A stretch of 64,000 nt of DNA from an uncultured Carboxylicivirga sp. GTDB taxonomy: Bacteria; Bacteroidota; Bacteroidia; Bacteroidales; Marinilabiliaceae. The translations under genes and the position numbers were made by a program. Of this stretch, positions 1 to 9,143 are shown in pieces; position 1 is the stretch's first letter; the number at the start of each line of letters is the position of its first letter. The notes under the pieces are model-generated. The model was not told the DNA's origin and searched no databases. It worked only from the letters and a program-made list of their open reading frames with translations. The DNA lies in NCBI RefSeq assembly GCF_963674565.1, contig NZ_OY771430.1, positions 620,001-684,000 of the forward strand, written 5' to 3'.

Positions 1-1675
1 GAAAGGGGTCAGTCGTTAGCGTGTTGATAGTAGTATTTAAAGTTAAACTGGCCTTCTGCTGCTTATTCAACAGTTCTTTATCAAAAGTTCTCAGCCAGGC
101 ATTCATATACTTCTCTAACTCAATTTCTTCCAGTCTTATTTTCGAATCACCCGATTCAATAGAATGGATATCAAGCAAGTCTTCAATCAGATACATGCCA
201 TCCTGCACTACATTTTCGATGGTTTTCAGGTAATTATCCTGGTTATTATCCAGCGAACCTTCCATTTTTAGAAGATCAACATAGTTAATGATGGTGCTTA
301 ATGGTGATTTAAGGTCATGAGCCACGACATGCATCAAACCATCTTTCTCTCTGTTTAAGTCAATAAGCTTATCATTGGTCGTTAGCAGTTCTTCGTTTAT
401 CTCCTGCAATTCTTTGGTGCGCGTAGCTACTTCCTTCTCTAATTGCACATTCTGATTCTGAATTATTTTTTCGTTTTCCAGTGTTTTTTCAATTACTTTT
501 TGCTGAGCTTCAAATTTCTCTTTTTCTATCTCAGCTCTTTCCCATCTGAATCGTCTGGAAAGCAGGAAGGAGAGAAGGAAAGCCTCAATGAGTGTGGCAT
601 AGGCTACAAAGCTTAATCCTCCAATGTACTGAGGATATCCGGTATTAATATAGATTGCCTGTACAGCAACCAACAGGAAGTAGATAAAGTAAGCTATTGC
701 AAAATAGTAGCCCATTTTGTTGCCCTTTCTGCCAACCAGAATACCAACCAAACTCATGGTGAAAAATGAGATCAGAGCATGAACTGTATTTACTTTAAGA
801 ACGATTGGAAGGGGTAAAAAGAATTTTACTCCAACCCAGATGGCAAAATAAATAATAATGCCTGTTACGATTTTAAATACTCCGGGTACATATTTTCTGG
901 CATCTAAAAAAACCAGGCAATAGGTGGTTTGAAATACGATACCAATTGCCGGGATGGTCGAATACAGAAATAGAAGGTTAACATTAGTAAGAAAATAAAC
1001 GATAAAGCCATCAATGACAGCTGCAGAATAGTTAATATAGATGATAACCAGTATAGCATAAAACAAAAAGAGTCTTCTTCGAAGTGATATAAATAAAAAG
1101 AAATTATAGAGGACAACAAAGATCATTAATCCCAGGTATATTCCATATCCCAGCACATTACTCGTTGATTTTTTATAAAACGACTGTTCGGTATATAAAT
1201 TCAAAGGAATTGGTTCCGAATTGGTTATAAGTCGAATATAACAATCGGCTTTGCCCGGAGGTAAGGTAAAAACCTGGTACGAACTGTGAAATGCTTTATT
1301 GTTGACAGGAATTTGATAACCTGCCTTTACTAACTCAGATATGCTGTCATTTAATATGTAGTACAAATTGGCAATTGGTAAACCCGCCTGTGCTAATTCA
1401 AGCACGGCATCATCATTTGTGTTGTTATTGATTACAAAATGGAGCCAGAAATGAGATTCGGTATATCCTAAGCTAAGAATAGTGTTGGTTGAAGGTTGAA
1501 ATTCAGTCTTTAAGGAATCTGATATTATTTGCTCAAAACTGATGGATTGAGAAGGGTCTTCCAATATCTCAACTTTATCACCAATAGATAAATGTTGGAT
1601 CGATCCATCCCAGACTATTTCCATCCCAAAGCTGGTAAATGGAATAAGAAGAAACAGTAAGAACAACTTCCTCAT
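1..1675 (-). CDS. 7TMR-DISM sensor histidine kinase (partial, C-terminus beyond window)
   Basis: This is a membrane sensor kinase read on the minus strand from the ATG at 1675-1673; the frame is still open at base 1, so the end of the kinase domain is missing. It begins with a signal peptide (MRKLFLLFLLIPFTSFG). An extracytoplasmic 7TMR-DISM-type beta domain covers about residues 35-165, a seven-helix membrane block about 175-375, and a charged coiled coil about 378-440. A HisKA domain follows with H-box VAHDLKSPLSTI, so the phospho-acceptor is His453. Proteins of this build sense an unknown extracellular ligand and phosphorylate a response regulator. No regulator lies inside the window, so the partner is either to the left or unlinked. 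The upstream gap holds a perfect operator-like palindrome (1813-1833). The family call is firm; the signal is unknown. Confidence 0.9.
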   Translation of the reverse strand, partial: MRKLFLLFLLIPFTSFGMEIVWDGSIQHLSIGDKVEILEDPSQSISFEQIISDSLKTEFQPSTNTILSLGYTESHFWLHFVINNNTNDDAVLELAQAGLPIANLYYILNDSISELVKAGYQIPVNNKAFHSSYQVFTLPPGKADCYIRLITNSEPIPLNLYTEQSFYKKSTSNVLGYGIYLGLMIFVVLYNFFLFISLRRRLFLFYAILVIIYINYSAAVIDGFIVYFLTNVNLLFLYSTIPAIGIVFQTTYCLVFLDARKYVPGVFKIVTGIIIYFAIWVGVKFFLPLPIVLKVNTVHALISFFTMSLVGILVGRKGNKMGYYFAIAYFIYFLLVAVQAIYINTGYPQYIGGLSFVAYATLIEAFLLSFLLSRRFRWERAEIEKEKFEAQQKVIEKTLENEKIIQNQNVQLEKEVATRTKELQEINEELLTTNDKLIDLNREKDGLMHVVAHDLKSPLSTIINYVDLLKMEGSLDNNQDNYLKTIENVVQDGMYLIEDLLDIHSIESGDSKIRLEEIELEKYMNAWLRTFDKELLNKQQKASLTLNTTINTLTTDPF

Positions 1676-1812
1676 GGTTGTTTCATTAGGTGTATTAAAC
1701 GCTAAAAAGAAGGGAGCTTAATCTAAAACATTATTAAGACCAACAGTAATGTAAATAATATTACATCGATGCTTAACCTCAATTTTATTTGGCTGTTTTT
1801 TATCCCTTACAG

Positions 1813-1833
1813 TTTGTATACCGTGTATACAAA
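1813..1833. promoter_or_regulatory. Perfect 9-bp-arm palindrome, operator-like
   Basis: The arms TTTGTATAC (1813-1821) and GTATACAAA (1825-1833) are exact reverse complements around a 3-base spacer. Its size and symmetry suit a dimeric helix-turn-helix repressor of GntR or TetR type. It lies about 140 bp upstream of the kinase ATG and about 190 bp upstream of the glycosyltransferase. The regulator is unknown and no repressor gene is adjacent. Confidence 0.5.
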
Positions 1834-1954
1834 AGTGTTTTAGCGTGCAAAACTTTGGTTTTGTGGATACAAAATAATTAGATCTTAAGTATTTTCCAAT
1901 TAAATGGGCTTACAAAATTATATTGTTAATAAAATGATTGGGTTTAAATCATCA

Positions 1955-1988
1955 TTTGCAGAGTAATTTATTTTAATTAATACCTTTG
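1955..1988 (+). promoter_or_regulatory. Candidate Bacteroidota promoter for the GT39-like gene
   Basis: TTTG (1955-1958) and TACCTTTG (1981-1988) resemble the -33 and -7 boxes (TTTG and TAnnTTTG) with a 22-base spacer, slightly longer than the usual 19-21. The downstream ATG is at 2025. Confidence 0.4.
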
Positions 1989-2024
1989 AAGTAAGTACAA
2001 TAATCCATAGCCAGAACCTGATTG

Positions 2025-3551
2025 ATGAAAAAGAAAGAGACGGTAATACTGATACTTTTTGTTATTGCGAAATTTGTCTTACAATATATCCTGATTGATT
2101 CTGTTTACGATTTGCATCGGGATGAATTTTTACACCTCGATCAGGCAAATCATCTGGCCTGGGGCTATCGGTCAGTTCCGCCTTTTACATCCTGGAATTC
2201 GTGGTTAATTCAATTATTGGGAAACGGTGTGTTTGGGGTTAAGTTTTTTCCTGCATTGTATGGTGCTTTAACCATCATAGTCGTATGGAAACTGACAGAA
2301 GTGTTCAACGGAAAGCTACTGGCTAAGATATTAGCTGCAACCGGTATTTTGTTTTCGGTACTATTACGACTAAATACTTTGTATCAGCCTAATTCTTTTG
2401 ATGTATTAAGCTGGACATTGGTTTTTTACTTTCTAATCAGGTATGTAAAGAGTGGTCGGCCGAAATGGATTTACTTATGTGCGGTTAGTTTTGCTCTTGG
2501 CTTCTTAAATAAGTACAATATTGCTTTCCTAGCCATAGGATTATTACCAGCTAATTTGCTAAGTTGCCAACGATCCATCTTTTTGAAAAAAGAAATATTG
2601 TGGGCTTTGGGCATTGCTTTCGTAATGGTTTTACCCAACCTGATCTGGCAATGGAATCATCATTTCCCTGTGGTGAATCATTTAAGCGAATTAAGTGCCA
2701 CTCAGTTGGTAAATGTCAATAGAATTGATTTTCTCGCAACTCAACCTTTGTTTTATTCTGGTTCGGTTTTGTTGATTATCGCCGCTTTATATGCATTGTT
2801 GTTTTATCAACCGTTTAAAGAGATTCGCTTTTTATTTTTTTGCTTTATTATCATCTTAACGGTTTACACCTATTTAAAAGCCAAAGATTATTATGCCATT
2901 GGTTTGTACCCGGTTTATATAGCTCTGGGGGCTGTTTTTTTAACCGATCTTTTTAAAAAGAATTGGGGCAAATGGGTTCTGATTTTATTAATACTGGCGC
3001 CTGTGGCTTCTTTTGCCTATATGTACGGTTTTTTATTTCCCAATAAAACGCCGGAATATATTATGAGTCACCAGGATATTTACAAATCAATGGGTATGCT
3101 GCGTTGGGAGGATGGAAAAGATCACGACATACCTCAGGATTTTGCCGATATGCTGGAATGGAATACGCTTGCCCAAATAGCAGATAGAGCTTATGATGAT
3201 GCTATCCAATTGGGCGAGACCATAGTATTGTGTGATAATTATGGGCAGGCCGGAGCCATTAATTTTTATTCGAAAAAACATTTACAGGCTGTGTCGTTTA
3301 GTGCCGATTACATTGATTGGTTTGATTTGGATAAGCAATATGTAAACCTGATAAGGGTTATTAACGGATCAGAAAAAGAATCGGAATTTAAGGAAACCGC
3401 CGTCTATTTTAACCAAGCCTATGCAGTGGATTCTATAACCAATAGGCATGCACGGGAGCAGGGAACAACGGTCTATATTTTTAAAGGATCAAAAGTGGAT
3501 GTGTCGGCTGTGTTGAAACAGGAAATCGGTGAATTGTTAAATCATTACTAG
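2025..3551 (+). CDS. Glycosyltransferase family 39-like (ArnT/PMT-type) membrane protein
   Basis: This 508-residue polytopic membrane protein resembles the dolichyl-phosphate-mannose-protein mannosyltransferase (PMT_2) group, which transfers sugars from polyprenyl-phosphate donors on the outer face of the inner membrane. The first loop carries the typical acidic motif (HRDEFLHLDQANHLAWGY, about residues 31-48) where the catalytic Asp sits in this fold. About ten hydrophobic helices follow up to residue 350, then a soluble C-terminal domain of about 150 residues. An in-frame TTG lies directly upstream, but the ATG at 2025 is preferred. The next gene starts on the base after this stop codon, so the two are probably co-transcribed. 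Acceptor and sugar cannot be told from the sequence. Confidence 0.8.
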   Translation: MKKKETVILILFVIAKFVLQYILIDSVYDLHRDEFLHLDQANHLAWGYRSVPPFTSWNSWLIQLLGNGVFGVKFFPALYGALTIIVVWKLTEVFNGKLLAKILAATGILFSVLLRLNTLYQPNSFDVLSWTLVFYFLIRYVKSGRPKWIYLCAVSFALGFLNKYNIAFLAIGLLPANLLSCQRSIFLKKEILWALGIAFVMVLPNLIWQWNHHFPVVNHLSELSATQLVNVNRIDFLATQPLFYSGSVLLIIAALYALLFYQPFKEIRFLFFCFIIILTVYTYLKAKDYYAIGLYPVYIALGAVFLTDLFKKNWGKWVLILLILAPVASFAYMYGFLFPNKTPEYIMSHQDIYKSMGMLRWEDGKDHDIPQDFADMLEWNTLAQIADRAYDDAIQLGETIVLCDNYGQAGAINFYSKKHLQAVSFSADYIDWFDLDKQYVNLIRVINGSEKESEFKETAVYFNQAYAVDSITNRHAREQGTTVYIFKGSKVDVSAVLKQEIGELLNHY

Positions 3552-3980
3552 ATGTACTTACTATTTGAATTAAAAATTGACAATTTCTTTTTTCATTTGG
3601 GAATTGCAAAATATGTGTTTTTGGCTATTATTTTGATTGGGGTTTCTGTGTTTCTTTTTATTCAAAGCAAGCAGCTGAATGATAGTTCAGGTTTGTTGGA
3701 GGAGTACCTTAAAGGATATTACAGATCCAAAGGATTGGAATTACTTAGTATTTCAAAAATGACGATGACGGATCGGGTAAAATACAGAATTCCCGTTAGT
3801 CCGTTTGTTAGTTTATTAAATACAGGGCCTTCATTATTTATGTCACGACAGCCGATTAAAATATATCGGGTATTAGAGACTTCTAATGAAAAAGGGACAG
3901 AGTTTTTACATTATGTAGAGATTATTTTTCTAGAGGGTGGCGATTTTTCAGTCAGTGAGTTCGATTCTTATGAGTTTTAA
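3552..3980 (+). CDS. Small membrane-anchored hypothetical protein
   Basis: This 142-residue protein is not recognised. Its ATG directly abuts the stop codon of the glycosyltransferase, which implies translational coupling and a linked role. A single hydrophobic segment (about residues 18-38) is followed by a soluble domain of about 100 residues rich in beta-type sequence and with no catalytic motif visible. The topology suggests a bitopic inner-membrane protein facing the cytoplasm or periplasm. It could be an accessory subunit of the glycosyltransferase, but that rests only on position. Confidence 0.6.
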   Translation: MYLLFELKIDNFFFHLGIAKYVFLAIILIGVSVFLFIQSKQLNDSSGLLEEYLKGYYRSKGLELLSISKMTMTDRVKYRIPVSPFVSLLNTGPSLFMSRQPIKIYRVLETSNEKGTEFLHYVEIIFLEGGDFSVSEFDSYEF

Positions 3981-4086
3981 TTACATCTATTGAGATTTAC
4001 TCCGAAAGTTAATTAATCTGAAATTCAGCATTTATTGGTCAATACTTTCTATTTTCGCTAATGTAATAGTAAGCCTAAACAAACTC

Positions 4087-4911
4087 ATGCTCCACGATAT
4101 TTATCCACATACTTTTGCAAATGAATTTCAGTCTGAAATGCCCATCAGCGAGGATGATTATGTTTTTTGTTTTGCTGAGAATAACATATTGGTAAAAAAG
4201 TCGGGTGATCAGTATGAGCTTCCTTTAAAGAAAGATATTGGTGAGGTTAAATCGAGTTTATTCTTCTTTACCCTTAATGATAAATCATGTTTTTGGGTGC
4301 TTGATGAGGTTGATTTGCCTTCAGATGATTTTGTTTATCATGATGTTACCTCATTTCAATCATTTCAGCAAAAAGAGCTGGATTGGTCAACCATGGTGGC
4401 CCGTCAACTGAAAACCTGGTACGAACGAAATAAGTTTTGTGGAAAATGTGGTTCTCCCAATAGATGGAAAACAGATGAAAGAGCAATTGTTTGTTCTTCC
4501 TGTGATAATGTTCTTTATCCTCAGATTGCTCCGGCTATTATTGTTGCCATATTTAAGAATGACCAGATATTGTTGGCTCATAATGTTAATTTCCGTGAAG
4601 GATTTTATTCATTGGTGGCAGGATATGTGGATATAGGAGAATCAATTGAAGATGCTGTCCGCCGTGAGGTTTGGGAAGAGGTTGGTATTGAAATTAAGAA
4701 TATCAGATATTACAACAGTCAGCCTTGGCCGTATTCAGGTTCCATGATGATAGGTTTTTTAGCCGATGCAGATGAGAATCAGACGATACAGGTGGATAAT
4801 CATGAAATAGAGCATGCCGACTGGTTTAGTCGCGATAACCTCCCAAATCATCCTATTGCAAGAAGCATTGCCGGCGAGATAATTGACAAATTTGTAAACG
4901 GAGAATTGTAG
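4087..4911 (+). CDS. nudC: NAD+ diphosphatase (NudC family)
   Basis: NudC is a Nudix hydrolase that splits NAD(H) into NMN(H) and AMP and, in other bacteria, removes NAD caps from RNA. All family hallmarks are present in this 274-residue protein: a zinc ribbon with Cys118, Cys121, Cys136 and Cys139; a complete Nudix box (Gly179 to Gly200, with Glu185, Arg193-Glu194 and Glu197-Glu198); and the NudC-specific motif SQPWPYSGS (residues 211-219) that separates these enzymes from other Nudix proteins. The N-terminal domain (1-110) is divergent, as is usual. It appears monocistronic, starting about 106 bases after the previous stop. Identification is firm; whether NADH or capped RNA is the main substrate is open. 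Confidence 0.93.
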   Translation: MLHDIYPHTFANEFQSEMPISEDDYVFCFAENNILVKKSGDQYELPLKKDIGEVKSSLFFFTLNDKSCFWVLDEVDLPSDDFVYHDVTSFQSFQQKELDWSTMVARQLKTWYERNKFCGKCGSPNRWKTDERAIVCSSCDNVLYPQIAPAIIVAIFKNDQILLAHNVNFREGFYSLVAGYVDIGESIEDAVRREVWEEVGIEIKNIRYYNSQPWPYSGSMMIGFLADADENQTIQVDNHEIEHADWFSRDNLPNHPIARSIAGEIIDKFVNGEL

Positions 4912-4929
4912 AAATATGGAATAGCCATA

Positions 4930-5125
4930 GATCCTAATTCTTTTAAGTTACTCCCTTTTTACTTTTTCCTCTAGCCTTTAGCCTTTTCACTTTATCCTTT
5001 AATTTTTCACCTTTAGCCTTCTCCGATAGCTGTCAGGGCTTTTACCATTTTGCCTCTCTACTTTTCCCTTTTGCCTTTAAACTTTTGCCTTTTGACTTTA
5101 ACTTTTTGACTTTTGCCTTGCTTAA
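4930..5125. repeat. Pyrimidine-rich low-complexity repeat tract
   Basis: Between nudC and the TonB receptor the plus strand consists almost wholly of degenerate short units such as CTTTTGCC, CTTTTTAC, CTTTAGCC and TTTGACTT, repeated about twenty times. There is one break around 5021-5040 (ATAGCTGTCAGGGCT). Together with its flanks it fills the 328-base gap 4912-5239. No gene or hairpin terminator was seen. A related motif occurs at 22436-22470. Confidence 0.7.
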
Positions 5126-5239
5126 GACTGGTAATTCACTCCTCATATTTATCATTTCATCCTTTTGATTCAGGACTTCGGTTAATGTTTTTTGTTTTAG
5201 GGTATCTGCATGTATTTACTTGCACTCAAAAACAAGATC

Positions 5240-7369
5240 ATGCGTTTGGTAATCTTTCTCATAGCAATCTTTTATAGTATTTGTGCTGAGGCACAGACAG
5301 CAATACAGGGAAAAGTGATGGATAAGCGGCAGCAACCCATTGTTGGAGCCAATATCTATCTCGATGGAACTTATGACGGAACAACTTCAGATATGGAGGG
5401 CCAGTTCGAATTAATTACTTACGAAAAAGGTCAACAGGTACTTGTTATCAGCAGCATTGGATTTCAGAAATTTAATTATCCTTTTTTAGCAGACAGTACT
5501 GTAGCTTTCTTAGAGATCATCCTGGAAGAAAAGATGAATGAACTAGAATCGGTTGTAATCACAGCAGGTACATTTGAGGACGGAGAGAAAAAGCAGTCGA
5601 TGGTTTTATCTGCTTTTGATGTGGCTTCAACGGCAAGTGCGCAGGGCGATATCTACGGTGCTTTTAACAATGTTCCGGGAACCCAGAAAGTGGGCGAAGA
5701 AGGTAAATTATTTGTAAGGGGTGGCGAAAGTTACGAAACCCGCACTTTTATGGATGGGATGTATGTGGCTGATCCATTCTATTCGCAGGTGAATAATATT
5801 CCAACCCGAGGACGGTTTTCACCATTGTTGTTTGATGGTTTGTTATTTAGTACGGGTGGATATTCGGCTGAGTATGGTCAGGCATTATCATCGGTTGTGG
5901 CATTAAAAACACTGGGACTTGAAAACGAGGATAAGTCCAGTTTAAGTTTGATGAGTGTCGGAACGGGATTTTCTCAGGTGAAAGCATGGGAGAAAAGTTC
6001 CTTGGCTTTTACTGCAGATTATATTAATTCGGCATTGCATAATCAGATGTTTGGTTCTGATATCAATTGGCAGTCCGATCCAAATTTGCTTAATACCTCA
6101 TTTATGGTTCGCCATAAAACAGGTCAGTCTGGGTTGATAAAAGCTTTTGCCTCTGTTCAATTAAACCGGATGGAAATGCTGTATGATAATTTTCCATCAG
6201 ATCAATCACAGAATTTAAGTCTGAACGATCAGAGCTGGTATGCCAACACTACCTATACAGATATGATCAAGGAGAAATGGATGATTCAGTCGGGTTGGGC
6301 CTATTCGTATTCGAAAGATAAGATGCTACTGGATACCATTCACATGCAAACAGTTAATCAGGATCATCATCTAAGATTCAAAGCGACTCACCTGACAAGC
6401 GAATCGTTCAAATGGAAAACCGGTGGAGAATGGTTTATATCTCAGTACGGGCAGGATGTGAAAGCAGGAGTTGCTGGTGCCTTTCTGGACTATCGTAATC
6501 ATCAGTTAGCTGCATTTGCTGAAGCTGACTGGCAAGTCAGTCCTGTAGTAGCCATTCGTTTTGGTGGACGAACTGAATATAGTTCACTATTGAACAAAGC
6601 CGAAGTCTCTCCGCGACTGTCGGGTGCTGTTAAAACAGGCAAAAATAGTCAGATCTCCATGGCATATGGTACATTCTTTCAAAACCCACAGGAAGACTAT
6701 TTAAAGATTAACCCGCATTTGCAAACAGAGCAATCTTCTCACCTGATTGTAAATTATCAGTATAAGAATGAGAAACGTTTATTGCGTATTGAGGCTTATC
6801 AAAAAGAGTACGATCGACTGATTACTTTCAATAATGAGTTCAGCTTTAATCCTGAAGATTATACAAATATGGGGTATGGATCATCCAACGGAATAGATCT
6901 GTTTTGGCGTGACGGTAATACCTTTAAAAATGTGGATTACTGGGTTTCTTATTCCTTCAGCGATTCAAAACGTTTGTATCGCGATTATCCTGGAGAAGTG
7001 ACTCCACCTTATGCATCGCGCCATAATCTCTCAATGGTCTGGAAACAGTTTGTTCCTGCCTGGAGTTCATTTTTTTGCCTGACCTATGGGGTGGCAAGCA
7101 AAAGGCCTTACCATAATCCAAACCTGGAGGGTTTTATGCAAAGTAAAACCAATGTTTATCAGGATGTAAGTTTCAATATTACTTACCTCACCCGTGTTAT
7201 GAATCGTGAAGCTGTATTGCATTTAATGCTAAATAATATCACAGGCCGTAAAAATATTTATGGTTACGAATACCGACAATCGCCTGATGAGAATGGATAT
7301 TACGATGGAAAAGCCATTGTGGCACCAACAAAACAGCAGGCCGTTTTAGTCTTAATGATCATGTTATAA
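5240..7369 (+). CDS. TonB-dependent outer-membrane receptor with carboxypeptidase-D-like N-domain
   Basis: The ATG at 5240 gives a clean signal peptide (MRLVIFLIAIFYSICAEAQ); an earlier in-frame ATG at 5210 would add ten polar residues and is less likely. The mature 709-residue precursor starts with a CarboxypepD_reg-like beta-sandwich (about residues 23-105, IQGKVMDKRQQPIVGANIYL). A plug domain follows (about 110-215, ending near GGYSAEYGQALSSVVAL), then a beta-barrel to the C-terminus. Such receptors import siderophores, cobalamin, glycans or peptides using TonB energy. No SusD partner is adjacent, which argues against a classical glycan locus. It heads a four-gene run with an exported repeat protein and a LytS/LytTR pair, suggesting that uptake and signalling are linked. 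The ligand is unknown. Confidence 0.88.
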   Translation: MRLVIFLIAIFYSICAEAQTAIQGKVMDKRQQPIVGANIYLDGTYDGTTSDMEGQFELITYEKGQQVLVISSIGFQKFNYPFLADSTVAFLEIILEEKMNELESVVITAGTFEDGEKKQSMVLSAFDVASTASAQGDIYGAFNNVPGTQKVGEEGKLFVRGGESYETRTFMDGMYVADPFYSQVNNIPTRGRFSPLLFDGLLFSTGGYSAEYGQALSSVVALKTLGLENEDKSSLSLMSVGTGFSQVKAWEKSSLAFTADYINSALHNQMFGSDINWQSDPNLLNTSFMVRHKTGQSGLIKAFASVQLNRMEMLYDNFPSDQSQNLSLNDQSWYANTTYTDMIKEKWMIQSGWAYSYSKDKMLLDTIHMQTVNQDHHLRFKATHLTSESFKWKTGGEWFISQYGQDVKAGVAGAFLDYRNHQLAAFAEADWQVSPVVAIRFGGRTEYSSLLNKAEVSPRLSGAVKTGKNSQISMAYGTFFQNPQEDYLKINPHLQTEQSSHLIVNYQYKNEKRLLRIEAYQKEYDRLITFNNEFSFNPEDYTNMGYGSSNGIDLFWRDGNTFKNVDYWVSYSFSDSKRLYRDYPGEVTPPYASRHNLSMVWKQFVPAWSSFFCLTYGVASKRPYHNPNLEGFMQSKTNVYQDVSFNITYLTRVMNREAVLHLMLNNITGRKNIYGYEYRQSPDENGYYDGKAIVAPTKQQAVLVLMIML

Positions 7370-7389
7370 TCAACTTAAAAATCAATGTT

Positions 7390-8043
7390 ATGAAAACTTT
7401 CTTTTTAATTGTTGCCGGATTTTTATATCCATTTGTAATGAACGGAAGTAAAGATGCTTACCTGCAAAAAATGCAGCAGACCATCGGGCAAATGAACCAG
7501 TCAACAACCATTGAACAGTACCAGCAAGTTGCCAATACCTTTGAACGAATCAGTGCAGCTGAAGCCGATCAATGGCAGCCTATGTATTATACAGCCTACT
7601 GCTATGTTATGATGAGTTTCCAGGTGAATGATGGAAGCCGAAGGGATGAAATTCTTGATCAGGCACAGGTTTGGATTGATCAGGCCTTTAAAGTGGCTCC
7701 TGATGAATCGGAATTATTTGTATTGCAGGCTTTTTTGTATCCGTCTCGTATAATTGTTAACCCGATTGACAGAGGGATGAAGTATATGGACTTAACTTAT
7801 AAAGCCCTTGCAAAATCCAAAGAGTTAAATGTTAATAATCCCAGGGCCTATTATTTAGAAGCTGTCATGATTCAAAACAGTCCTGAGGCTATGGGGGGTG
7901 GAGCAGAAAAAGCCTTACCTGTTTTTGAAACATCATTGGAAAAATTTCAACAATTTAAACCCAATACGATTATTGATCCGGATTGGGGAGAAGAGGCTGC
8001 CAGACAATCCTATTCAGCATTAAATAATAGTATTGACGAATAA
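7390..8043 (+). CDS. Exported TPR-like hypothetical protein
   Basis: This 217-residue protein begins with a signal peptide (MKTFFLIVAGFLYPFVMNGS) and is otherwise helical. The pairing of WQPMYYTAYCYVMM with later helices ending in RAYYLEAVMIQNSPEAMG suggests degenerate tetratricopeptide-like hairpins. A Gly-rich turn (MGGGAEKALPVFE) lies near residues 163-175. It follows the TonB receptor by 20 bases and precedes the LytS-type kinase by 31, so the four genes probably share a transcript. A role as a periplasmic adaptor between receptor and kinase is inference; no enzyme motif is present. Confidence 0.7.
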   Translation: MKTFFLIVAGFLYPFVMNGSKDAYLQKMQQTIGQMNQSTTIEQYQQVANTFERISAAEADQWQPMYYTAYCYVMMSFQVNDGSRRDEILDQAQVWIDQAFKVAPDESELFVLQAFLYPSRIIVNPIDRGMKYMDLTYKALAKSKELNVNNPRAYYLEAVMIQNSPEAMGGGAEKALPVFETSLEKFQQFKPNTIIDPDWGEEAARQSYSALNNSIDE

Positions 8044-8074
8044 TTTGGTATATTCATTTACTTAATCTCCAACA

Positions 8075-9133
8075 ATGAAAAAATCGTCAGTTTCTAAATA
8101 TGTAGTCAGATTTATTAAAGAGTTTTTGTTGCTAGCCTTAATAGGTAATGGGATCGTATATTTTATCATGGGCTATCATGAAATTACCATACCTGTTTTG
8201 CTTAAAAATACACTTTTTTCATTCATTGGAGGATGGCCCATGCTTAAGAGTGTGGCTTGGCTGGTTCAATCATTAGATAAAAACGTGCCATGGTTGGTTT
8301 ATCCTCTTAAGCGATTGATTTACCAGTCAGTGGGAATGATTTTACTCTGTGCCTTTTTTATTCTTTTAGCAGTTGGAATAGCTTTTATCTGGCATAGAAC
8401 AATGGAGGAGATAGATATAGAATTGTTCCTCAGTCAGGTGGGCCTTAGTCTTAAAATTGCTTTTGGCTTTCTCATTCTTTCTTCATTGGTTACCAATAGC
8501 GTACTCTTCTTTAAAAAGTGGAAAGATGCAGCTGTGGAGCAAGAGCGCTTAAAGCATGAACATACCGCATTGCAATACGAAACGTTAAAGAGTCAGGTAA
8601 ATCCACATTTTTTATTTAATAGTTTAAATGCCTTGATTCAGCTCATACACACTGATGCAGACAAAGCCGAAGCATATGTGAAAAAGCTCTCACATGTGTA
8701 TCGCTTTGTGTTGGATATGAAAGATAAGGAAACCGTTGCATTAAAAAAGGAATTACAGGCGGTTGAAGATTATATCTTTCTTTTAAAAATAAAATACGGA
8801 GATAGCCTGAAAGTCAGTTTTCCGGATGAACTGCCAGAAGGAGCAAGGATTGTACCTCTCTCGCTGCAGATGTTACTCGAGAATGTAGTAAAACACAATG
8901 TTATTGCTCGAAGTAAACCTGTTGAAGTAACCATTCATTTGAAAAATGACTACCTGATCGTTAAGAATAATATTAACGAAAAAACAGATAAAGAACATTC
9001 GACAGGGATTGGACTTGAGAATATATCTACCCGTTATCGATATCTGACTAATAAAACAGTTACCATTCATCACGAGGAAGGACGTTTTGAAGTAGGACTT
9101 CCGCTAATGTCCATTATCAAAAAAGAAGAATAA
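8075..9133 (+). CDS. LytS-type membrane sensor histidine kinase (His_kinase family)
   Basis: A 352-residue kinase with about four transmembrane helices in the first 145 residues, then a coiled linker and the His_kinase motif NPHFLFNSLNAL with phospho-acceptor His178. An HATPase_c domain follows, with its N-box LQMLLENVVKHNV and a G-box STGIGLENISTRY. This architecture is typical of kinases paired with LytTR regulators. The sensory part has no extracytoplasmic domain of any size, so the signal is likely within the membrane or relayed by a partner protein. The cognate regulator starts 10 bases downstream. Confidence 0.9.
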   Translation: MKKSSVSKYVVRFIKEFLLLALIGNGIVYFIMGYHEITIPVLLKNTLFSFIGGWPMLKSVAWLVQSLDKNVPWLVYPLKRLIYQSVGMILLCAFFILLAVGIAFIWHRTMEEIDIELFLSQVGLSLKIAFGFLILSSLVTNSVLFFKKWKDAAVEQERLKHEHTALQYETLKSQVNPHFLFNSLNALIQLIHTDADKAEAYVKKLSHVYRFVLDMKDKETVALKKELQAVEDYIFLLKIKYGDSLKVSFPDELPEGARIVPLSLQMLLENVVKHNVIARSKPVEVTIHLKNDYLIVKNNINEKTDKEHSTGIGLENISTRYRYLTNKTVTIHHEEGRFEVGLPLMSIIKKEE

Positions 9134-9143
9134 AGGCAATAAT

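Larger units (their letters stand above)
1676..2024. other. Divergent intergenic region between sensor kinase and glycosyltransferase
   Basis: This 349-base gap separates two divergent genes and carries no plausible coding frame. It holds a 21-bp inverted repeat (1813-1833), a weaker inverted repeat ATGTAA/TTACAT (1749-1754 and 1761-1766), and a candidate promoter for the glycosyltransferase (1955-1988). Confidence 0.6.
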
